Source: Chryseosolibacter sp964393795 (GTDB lineage Bacteria; Bacteroidota; Bacteroidia; Cytophagales; Cyclobacteriaceae). Taken from it: 64,000 bases of DNA. The stretch is from NCBI GenBank assembly GCA_964393795.1, contig CAYMWA010000003.1, positions 1-64,000 on the forward strand. The letters are read 5' to 3'. Shown here piece by piece: positions 8,701 to 15,934 of the stretch (the stretch's first letter is position 1; each line of letters starts with the position of its first letter). Position numbers and translations under genes: made by a program. The notes beneath the pieces were generated by a model. That model searched no databases. It was given only the letters and a program-made list of their open reading frames with translations, and was not told the DNA's origin.

Positions 8701-10209
8701 ATGAAAACACTGTCCATAAAAATCATCCTCTTGTTTGTCATGTTATGCGCGGCGGTAACGGGCTGCGACGACAAATTTGAAGAAATTAATACGAACCCGA
8801 ATCAGCCGGAAAAGATTTCGAACCCCGGCTTACTATTGCCCGCGATTATCCGTGGATCAATGAACGACTCTTATACCGGTGCGTGGAGACGGGGAAACAT
8901 CGTGGCCGACTATCTGGCGAATCAGTTTGTGAGTGCCTTCGACTGGTCGCCCGCCGATGCCAGCGAATACTTTCTCTGGAGCTACTACGGGCACCTGAGA
9001 AATGTGTACACCATGCATGATCTGGCCGTCGCGGCAGGAATGAAAAACTATCAGGGCGTCAGCCTCGTGCTCAAATCATATTTCTTCCAGTCGTTGACCG
9101 ATATCTATGGCGACATTCCGTACTCCGAAGCGGTGGGTGCGAAAAGCAATAACATCAACTTTCCGAAGTATGACCGGCAGGAAGACATTTACAAAGGCAT
9201 ACTTGCCGACCTTACGCTAGCCAATGAGCTGCTCAGTCCCGCAAACGAAGCGATTTCAGGAGACATTTTGTACTACGGAGACATCATGAAGTGGAAGAAG
9301 TTTGCCAATTCACTCAAACTTCGCTGTCTGCTCCGCATCTCCGACCGGCAGGATCCGTCAGCACAAATGCAAGCCATTGTCAGTGACCCGGTAACCTATC
9401 CGTTGTTTTCGGGAAACGCTGACCAGGCCGCCCTCCAATACCTCAACGAATTAAACAACGAGTTTCCACGATATCGCGGCACCTTCGGCGAGTCGGCATC
9501 CGAGAACATGGTGAACATCCTGAAGGGCTTGAATGACCCCAGATTATTTGTGTTTGCGCAGCCGACACCGGCTACCGACGGGAGTGCCAACCCTGAATAT
9601 GTAGGCGTGCCTAACGGAATCCCTGACGAAAGTACGTTCAACGGTGGTACGGCGAACCAATCGCTACCTGGTCTGCTTTGGGCACCGATCAATTCGAGTC
9701 CGGAGTTTGCCAATCCGACCGCAGCCCAGGCGTTGCTGATGACCTACGGCGAACTTCAGTTTATTCTCGCCGAGGCCGCCGAGCGCGGATTTATCACGAC
9801 CGGTTCCGCAGAAACGTATTACATGCAAGGTATACAAAGCCAGTTTGACTATTATGCGAGCCGCATCCCCGACAACTTTGTATTTCCAAAGGCAACCGAT
9901 GTGCAACCCCCTGCCGAATATTTTACACAGGACGCGGTTGCCTATACTGGTACTCAGGACGAGAAACTTGACAAGATATATCTGCAGAAGTGGCTGGCAC
10001 TTTTCAATTGTGGTTTCGAAGGATGGTCGGAATGGCGCCGCACGGGTGTCCCGGTCATCACCCCCGGTCCTAATTCGTTGGGTTATGTCCCGGTGCGTTT
10101 CCTCTATCCACATTCGGAACAAAACGCCAACAGAGCAAACTATGAGGCCGCCGTCGCGATCCAGGGACCGGATAACACGCAAACCCATGTCTGGTGGGAT
10201 GTCGACTAA
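8701..10209 (+). CDS. SusD/RagB-family nutrient-binding outer membrane lipoprotein
   Basis: A 502-residue surface lipoprotein forming the lid of the SusC channel. The lipobox is near residue 22 (AAVTGCDD). The mature part is an alpha-helical TPR-type fold with typical SusD features: DKFEEINTNPNQPEK after the lipobox, LTDIYGDIPYSEA, MKWKKFANSLKLRCLLRIS, and near the end LQKWLALFNCGFEGWSEWRRTG. The 12-base gap to SusC indicates co-transcription. It belongs to the SusD-like/SusD-RagB group with the LNCGFEGWSEWRRTG ending seen in many soil Bacteroidota. Ligand unknown. Confidence 0.93.
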   Translation: MKTLSIKIILLFVMLCAAVTGCDDKFEEINTNPNQPEKISNPGLLLPAIIRGSMNDSYTGAWRRGNIVADYLANQFVSAFDWSPADASEYFLWSYYGHLRNVYTMHDLAVAAGMKNYQGVSLVLKSYFFQSLTDIYGDIPYSEAVGAKSNNINFPKYDRQEDIYKGILADLTLANELLSPANEAISGDILYYGDIMKWKKFANSLKLRCLLRISDRQDPSAQMQAIVSDPVTYPLFSGNADQAALQYLNELNNEFPRYRGTFGESASENMVNILKGLNDPRLFVFAQPTPATDGSANPEYVGVPNGIPDESTFNGGTANQSLPGLLWAPINSSPEFANPTAAQALLMTYGELQFILAEAAERGFITTGSAETYYMQGIQSQFDYYASRIPDNFVFPKATDVQPPAEYFTQDAVAYTGTQDEKLDKIYLQKWLALFNCGFEGWSEWRRTGVPVITPGPNSLGYVPVRFLYPHSEQNANRANYEAAVAIQGPDNTQTHVWWDVD

Positions 10210-10242
10210 ATCAAATTGTGAAATGAACCAAATTAATCCATT

Positions 10243-13200
10243 ATGAAGCGCATTCTACTGACCTTGACTCTGTGTACGGTCGTTGCATGGGGTTCTGTAT
10301 ATGCTCAGGCGGATCCAACTGTTTACCTGCCACTCGATGAGAACCTGCAGGATGCCAGTGGAAACAACCTGCACGCCACTGATGCGGGCACTGAACCAAC
10401 CGCATTTGTTTCCGATCCGCAGCGTGGAAAGGTTGCGAAATTTCCTGCAGCTGCCCATGCCCAACTGCCTATCGATCCGCTACTCCTTTTTGGTACGAAC
10501 GATTTTTCCATCGCGTTCTGGATCCGGGTTGATGACGGAATGATCCCCACGGGTGATCCCGTGATCATCGGAAATAAGGACTGGGGAAGTGGCGGCAACG
10601 CCGGGTTCCTGGTCGCACTCGATGGCGCGAATGAAGTTGGCTCACATCTGTGGACGGTGAATGCCGGCGATGGTGCCGGGGGCCGCCTCGACTGGGATGC
10701 TGACGACAACGGTACCCCTACACTTGTCGATGATACGTGGCACTTTGTCGCCATTACGTTTGACCGCGATGCGACGATGAACGTGTACCTCGACGGCGTA
10801 TTGCGTCAAACCGATATTGCTCAGGATTCGAAAGACCTTACACTCGTGCCTGGCGACCTTGCGCCTGCCGACCTGCCTTTCACGATCATGCAGGATGCAA
10901 CAGGCGCGTACAGCGATGACTTTGAGGCGTTCATCGACGATGTTCTCATCTATAACCGCCTGCTGTCTCCCGAGGAAGTGACGAGCCTCAACGATAACGG
11001 CTATACCATCGATCCTGCACTCGGGGCTACGGTATACCTTCCCTTTGATGGTGATCTCCTCGACGCCAGCGGCAACGGCCTCAACGGTACCGATGCGGGC
11101 ACTGCTGCGACTGCTTTTGTTCAGGATGCCGAGCGCGGAATGGTTGCGAACTTTCCCGCTGAAGCGCATGTCACCTTGCCTATTGATCCTAAACTTGATT
11201 TTGGAACCGAAGATTTCACCGTTTCCTTCTGGATAAAAGTCGACGATGCCGCGATCCCGACCAGCGACCCGGTCATTATTGGCAATAAAGATTGGGGTAG
11301 CGGAGGAAACGTCGGATTCCTCGTGGGCCTTGATGGTGCTGACGACATCGCGTCGCATCGTTGGACTGTCAACGCAGCTGACGGTAGTGGCGCTCGCCTG
11401 GATTGGGACGCGGACGACAACGATACGCCTACACTTGTCGATAACAAATGGCATTTCGTTACCGTGGTATTTGACCGTGGCGCGACGATGAATGTTTACC
11501 TCGACGGGGAATTGCGACAAACAGATGTGGCTGCAGACTCCAAAGACCTTACGCTCCTTTCAGGTCCCCTCGCCCCGGCAGATCTTCCCTTCACCATCAT
11601 GCAGGATGCTACAGGCGCATATTCGGCTGACTTTGCGGCACGCCTCGACGACATCCGGATATGGAAAGGAAAAGCCCTCAGCGCTGATGAAATTACGGCG
11701 GCATACACTTTCACGGTACCTGAGCCCCCTGTCGATCTCACCTATGGCGCAGATGTCTATTTGCCTTTCGACAGCGACCTCAACGATGCGGGCACCAACG
11801 GTATCAACGCCGAAGATAAGGGCACCGTGGCCACCGCCTTTATTGAAGATCCGGAGCGCGGCATGGTCGCCAGTTTTGCGGCTGAATCGTATGCACAATT
11901 TCCACTTGATCCTGTCCTCGATTTTGGAACAGGTGATTTCAGCTTTGCCTTCTGGATCAAGATTAGCAATACCGCAAGCGTTGCGGGCGACCCGGTCATT
12001 TTTGGAAACAAAGATTGGGATAGCGGCGACAACGTTGGCTTCCTCGTAGCGTTGGATGACGCGGACGGTCAAGATGCACATTTGTGGACTGTTAACGTTG
12101 CCGATGGAACCGGTCGCCTGGACTGGGATGCGGACGACAACCAGACGCCGAGTCTCAAAGACGGCGGTTGGCACTTCGTCGCGGTCACGTTTGATCGCGA
12201 TGCCAAACTAAACGTATACTTTGATGGCCTGCTGCGACAGACCGACGAAGCACAGGATTCGTACGACCTTACCCTCAGTCCCGGAAGTTTGACCTCCGCG
12301 TTGCCGCTGACGATTATGCAGAACGCTACAGGCACATACGACTATAATTTGGCGGCGTTCATGGACGATCTCCGCATCTGGAAAGATAAAGTGCTGACGC
12401 CGCAGGAGATTACGGAAATGTATAACCCGCTCGACAAACCCTATGAAGCAACGGTGTTCCTTCCCCTGAACAAGAATCTCAGTGATTTCAGCGGAAATAA
12501 TATCCATGCCGCCGATGCCGGGGCCGAACCGGTGACCTTTACAAAGGATCCTGTGCGCGGTGATGTGGCACTCTTCCCGGCACCCGCACACGCCACGTTG
12601 CCGCTGGCGCCGGAACTTGACTTCGGCACCAATGACTTGAGCGTCGCTTTCTGGATAAAGATCAATCCACTGATTCCCATTCCGGGTGATCCTGTTATTT
12701 TAGGAAACAAAGATTGGAGCAGTGGCGGCAATACGGGATTCATCATCGGTTTGGATGATGCCGATGGAGGCGATTCGCATAAGTGGACCGTCAGCGCGTC
12801 GGATGGCGGAGGTGATGGACATCGCGTTGATTGGGATGCCGACGACAACGGTACCCCTGGCCTCAAAGATGGACAATGGCACTTTGTGGCCGTAGCGTTT
12901 GATCGCGATGCGAAACTTAACGTTTACCTCGATGGTGAACTCAGGCAAACAGATGAAGCAGTCGATTCCTATGACCTGACACTACTGCCGGGAAGTCTGA
13001 GTTCAGGATTGCCTTTGACGCTTATGCAGGATGGTACCGGCGCCTATGAAGACGATTTTTCTGCACTGTTGGATAACGTACGCGTCTGGAACCGCGTGAT
13101 CACAGCCGATGAAGTGGCGGATATGTTTGCTAATGACGCCGGCAGTGGCGTTGGAGGTGAAACAGAACTTATCGTCAGTACTGAAGAACCGGGCGAAACA

Positions 13201-13455
13201 GGTCCGCTGTTTTCGGTCTATCCCAATCCGGTGGCTGCAGAGACTGTCAGTGTCCACTTTCAACTACCGTCGCCCTCTGCTATGCGGTTGACGCTTGTGA
13301 ACCTTACTGGTGTCGAAATTAATTCATTGATGTACGAGCAGGCACCGGCACAAGGGACGGTCACTTTGCGCACGCCGAAGGAACCGGGTCTCTATCTCCT
13401 GCGCATTGAAGCACGAAACTATCGAAACATCGTTAAGATTATGATTGTCAAATAA
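10243..13455 (+). CDS. secreted protein with four LamG-type domains and a type IX sorting domain
   Basis: A 1070-residue secreted protein. A signal peptide ends near VYAQA. Four consecutive concanavalin A-like LamG domains of about 230-240 residues follow, starting near residues 24, 262, 502 and 735; each repeats VYLPLD, DFGTxDFSxAFWIK, DPVIxGNKDWxSG, RLDWDADDN, WHFVAVxFDRDAxxNVYLDG and LPxTIMQ. The last 80 residues (SVYPNPVAAETVSVHF to NIVKIMIVK) form a type A C-terminal sorting domain, so the protein should be exported and anchored by the type IX system. The GNKDWxSG and DWDADDN motifs suit calcium and glycan binding. It is 33 bases after SusD and probably in the same operon, acting as a surface glycan-binding protein. 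The repeats look like fairly recent internal duplications. Confidence 0.88.
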   Translation: MKRILLTLTLCTVVAWGSVYAQADPTVYLPLDENLQDASGNNLHATDAGTEPTAFVSDPQRGKVAKFPAAAHAQLPIDPLLLFGTNDFSIAFWIRVDDGMIPTGDPVIIGNKDWGSGGNAGFLVALDGANEVGSHLWTVNAGDGAGGRLDWDADDNGTPTLVDDTWHFVAITFDRDATMNVYLDGVLRQTDIAQDSKDLTLVPGDLAPADLPFTIMQDATGAYSDDFEAFIDDVLIYNRLLSPEEVTSLNDNGYTIDPALGATVYLPFDGDLLDASGNGLNGTDAGTAATAFVQDAERGMVANFPAEAHVTLPIDPKLDFGTEDFTVSFWIKVDDAAIPTSDPVIIGNKDWGSGGNVGFLVGLDGADDIASHRWTVNAADGSGARLDWDADDNDTPTLVDNKWHFVTVVFDRGATMNVYLDGELRQTDVAADSKDLTLLSGPLAPADLPFTIMQDATGAYSADFAARLDDIRIWKGKALSADEITAAYTFTVPEPPVDLTYGADVYLPFDSDLNDAGTNGINAEDKGTVATAFIEDPERGMVASFAAESYAQFPLDPVLDFGTGDFSFAFWIKISNTASVAGDPVIFGNKDWDSGDNVGFLVALDDADGQDAHLWTVNVADGTGRLDWDADDNQTPSLKDGGWHFVAVTFDRDAKLNVYFDGLLRQTDEAQDSYDLTLSPGSLTSALPLTIMQNATGTYDYNLAAFMDDLRIWKDKVLTPQEITEMYNPLDKPYEATVFLPLNKNLSDFSGNNIHAADAGAEPVTFTKDPVRGDVALFPAPAHATLPLAPELDFGTNDLSVAFWIKINPLIPIPGDPVILGNKDWSSGGNTGFIIGLDDADGGDSHKWTVSASDGGGDGHRVDWDADDNGTPGLKDGQWHFVAVAFDRDAKLNVYLDGELRQTDEAVDSYDLTLLPGSLSSGLPLTLMQDGTGAYEDDFSALLDNVRVWNRVITADEVADMFANDAGSGVGGETELIVSTEEPGETGPLFSVYPNPVAAETVSVHFQLPSPSAMRLTLVNLTGVEINSLMYEQAPAQGTVTLRTPKEPGLYLLRIEARNYRNIVKIMIVK

Positions 13456-13477
13456 GCCAGCCAGATCACATAGAATT

Positions 13478-13939
13478 ATGAAAACGATACAACAACTATA
13501 TCCGGTCATCCTTGCCCTTGTCTTGTTCGTCGGATGTGATGAACATGGCGATCCTCAAGGAAAAATTACGCTAAATGAAAAACAGACAGCTGCCGTCGAG
13601 ATGCGTGGGAAATGGTCCCAGGCGGCAGATGCATCACTACCCTTTGGTACAACCCCTGGGGTACTGGATGATCTTGTGCTCGAATTCCGGATTGATGACG
13701 ATTACAATCCCAGTGCCTTCGTGGCCAACGGGGCACCCTACTTCTTTCAAGGTGAGGGTGGAACATGGTCATGGGCCGACGAGAGCCTCACTGCGATCGA
13801 CCTTCACAACATTCTTCCGGTAACGCATATACAAGTCGTCGATGAAGGAAACGAAATCCGACTTACCTTTACGTATGAAGGACCTGCAGGCGGCAAAGTC
13901 GGAGAGTACGGCGTTACGCTCAGAAAGATAGCTCCGTGA
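13478..13939 (+). CDS. small lipoprotein of unknown function
   Basis: A 153-residue protein with a lipoprotein signal (VILALVLFVGCDEH, Cys near residue 19). The mature part is about 130 residues, beta-rich in appearance, with no family I recognise; it reads like the small beta-sandwich lipoproteins in SusCD operons. ATG 13478 is chosen over a TTG 33 bases upstream because it begins a normal signal peptide. It lies 22 bases after the LamG gene, at the end of the SusCD transcript, so it may help ligand capture at the cell surface. Confidence 0.7.
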   Translation: MKTIQQLYPVILALVLFVGCDEHGDPQGKITLNEKQTAAVEMRGKWSQAADASLPFGTTPGVLDDLVLEFRIDDDYNPSAFVANGAPYFFQGEGGTWSWADESLTAIDLHNILPVTHIQVVDEGNEIRLTFTYEGPAGGKVGEYGVTLRKIAP

Positions 13940-13943
13940 GGAC

Positions 13944-13992
13944 GAGTTACGAATTACGAATTACGAATGATGAATTTCGAATGAGGAATGAG
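13944..13992. repeat. heptamer tandem array, GAATNNN units
   Basis: Seven consecutive 7-base units: GAGTTAC, GAATTAC twice, GAATGAT, GAATTTC, GAATGAG twice. The array begins 5 bases after the lipoprotein stop codon and runs into the left arm of the inverted-repeat element at 13989. Confidence 0.85.
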
Positions 13993-14089
13993 TCCATGTC
14001 GTTAACTTAAGCTCCTCTGACTTCTTCTCCTTCAGGAGAGGATTGAGGTGAGGTAATCAAAAAAAGCTTAAGTTAATGACATGGACTCA
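13989..14089. repeat. 101-base hairpin/REP-like element with 25-base inverted repeats
   Basis: Arms at 13989-14013 and 14065-14089 are inverted copies matching at 24 of 25 positions. The 51-base loop holds a second perfect hairpin TCTCCT-TC-AGGAGA (14026-14039) followed by GGATTGAGGTGAGG, which resembles a REP-type sequence common in Bacteroidota intergenic regions. No coding capacity. It could be a MITE-like or REP element and would also act as a strong hairpin after the SusCD operon. Confidence 0.75.
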
Positions 14090-14155
14090 CCACTCACCAC
14101 TCACCACTCACCATTCACGATTCACGATTCACGATTCACGATTGACGATTCACGC
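14086..14155. repeat. heptamer tandem array, CTCACCA then TTCACGA units
   Basis: Ten consecutive 7-base units: CTCACCA four times, TTCACGA four times, TTGACGA, TTCACGC. It starts inside the right arm of the hairpin element and ends 22 bases before the next start codon at 14178. Confidence 0.88.
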
Positions 14156-14177
14156 ACTTAAACCCCGATAAGATAAA

Positions 14178-15821
14178 ATGAAACTACGAGTAACCCTGTT
14201 TTTGCTATCCTTGCTGGCTACCGCGGCCTGCACTTCAAATGAAAAAAAAACTGTCGAAGGTGTCGAACATGTGATCGTCATCGGCGTGGACGGCATGAGT
14301 CCTGACGGGGTCATCAAGGCCAACACGCCGGTGATGGATCGGATGATGGAAAATGGCGCTTACACGCTGACGGCGCGGGGTGTACTGCCGACCAGCAGCA
14401 GCACCAATTGGGCGACGATGGTTTCAGGAGCGGGGCCGGAGAAGCACGGCGTCACTTCGAACGGATGGGAGCGCGATGATTTCAATTTTCCTGCCGTGAC
14501 CACGGGCACCGAGGAGATATATCCAACCATCTTCGGTGTGACGCGCAGCCAGCGTCCCGACATGGAGATCGGTGCCATCTACAACTGGAGTGGGTTTGGA
14601 CGGCTGATCGAACGCAGCAGCCTCAATTACGATGTGACTAAAAAAGACGCTGGCGAAACGGCGCAGACAGCGGTCGCCTACATCAAGGAAAAAAAGCCGG
14701 GCTTTTTGTTTGTGCACTTCGACCATGTTGATCATGCCGGGCATGAGGACGGGCACGGAACAGCACACTATTATGAAGCGGTATCGCAGGCTGATCGCTA
14801 TATCGGCGAGATCATTCAGGCAACAAAAGACGCCGGAATGTTTGAACACACGGTATTCATTGTCTCGGCCGATCATGGTGGTGTTGGACGTTCACATGGT
14901 GGAGAGACACTTGAGGAACTTGAAATTCCCTTTATCATCTATGGCAAAGGCGTCAGGCATGGCTATCGGATTCCGCACGATGTTTTCACTTATGACAATG
15001 CCGCCACCGTTGCATTTTTGCTTGGTGTAACACCTCCGTACAGCTGGACCGGTAAACCTGTTACCAGTGCATTTGAAGGGTTTCCCGCACCAGCAGGGCT
15101 CCCGGAAAGAACGGTCATTCCGCCACCGATCATCTATCCCGTTGCGAATCTTTTTGAGCCTGCTGGCGGGTTTTATCAGGATGAATCAGCTGAAGTGAAA
15201 ATGGAAAGCGTCGATGCGGATGCCGTCATCCGTTATACCATCGACGGGTCCGAGCCCGACGAAAATTCTCCAAAATATATGGAACCGTTTGAGCTCACAG
15301 CGTCACACGTCGTGAAGGCAAAATGCTTTGCCGACGGCAACGCGGAGAGCCGCGTGGCTACTGCATACTTTCGAATCTATAACAGTAACCCGGAAAATGG
15401 CATTCACTACGATTATTATGAGAATGCTGCCTGGACATATCTGCCGGCCTTTGACGCCCTAAAGAAGAAAGCAAGTGGGACCACTTTCCAGTTTCGCGTC
15501 GGTGATATTCCCGAGATGGAAAACAATTTCGCTATCCGGTACACGACGTTCCTCCAGGCCGACTCGGCGGGCACGTATAAATTTTATGCACTCTCCGACG
15601 ACGGGAGCAAGGTGTATATCGACGGAGAAGAGGTGGTCAACAATGACGGAGACCACGGACCGATTATGCGCAATGGCTCTATCGATCTCTCTAAAGGAAG
15701 ACACGAAATGGTAGTGGAATATTTCAACGGCGGCGGCGGCGCATGGCTGGAAATCTATTATAGAGGTCCGGGGATTGCCAAACAGATCGTGCCGCCGGAC
15801 AAGCTGTTCCTCAGACGCTGA
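14178..15821 (+). CDS. nucleotide pyrophosphatase/phosphodiesterase-family lipoprotein with chitobiase C-terminal and PA14 domains
   Basis: A 547-residue lipoprotein (lipobox LATAACTS, Cys near residue 19). Residues about 30-295 are a type I phosphodiesterase of the alkaline-phosphatase superfamily: VIVIGVDGMSP with metal Asp, nucleophile region LPTSSSTNWATMVSG, HFDHVDHAGHEDGHG and VSADHGGVGRSHGG. Residues about 325-405 form a chitobiase-type C-terminal domain (IRYTIDGSEPDENSPKY) and about 410-545 a PA14 domain (YKFYALSDDGSKVYIDGE), both expected to bind carbohydrate. It probably removes phosphoester or phosphonoester groups from glycans or nucleotide sugars outside the inner membrane. It is from the same superfamily as phnA in this window, but not a close copy. 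Confidence 0.85.
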   Translation: MKLRVTLFLLSLLATAACTSNEKKTVEGVEHVIVIGVDGMSPDGVIKANTPVMDRMMENGAYTLTARGVLPTSSSTNWATMVSGAGPEKHGVTSNGWERDDFNFPAVTTGTEEIYPTIFGVTRSQRPDMEIGAIYNWSGFGRLIERSSLNYDVTKKDAGETAQTAVAYIKEKKPGFLFVHFDHVDHAGHEDGHGTAHYYEAVSQADRYIGEIIQATKDAGMFEHTVFIVSADHGGVGRSHGGETLEELEIPFIIYGKGVRHGYRIPHDVFTYDNAATVAFLLGVTPPYSWTGKPVTSAFEGFPAPAGLPERTVIPPPIIYPVANLFEPAGGFYQDESAEVKMESVDADAVIRYTIDGSEPDENSPKYMEPFELTASHVVKAKCFADGNAESRVATAYFRIYNSNPENGIHYDYYENAAWTYLPAFDALKKKASGTTFQFRVGDIPEMENNFAIRYTTFLQADSAGTYKFYALSDDGSKVYIDGEEVVNNDGDHGPIMRNGSIDLSKGRHEMVVEYFNGGGGAWLEIYYRGPGIAKQIVPPDKLFLRR

Positions 15822-15934
15822 GGGCAACGCTACTGATTGAGCGAGGGGCAAACCGCCCACCAGAATTGCTTGAAAAAAAGATGCGCACCCTTAGATAGCG
15901 GCAATCTTTGGATAAATTGAACTTTATTTGAAAG

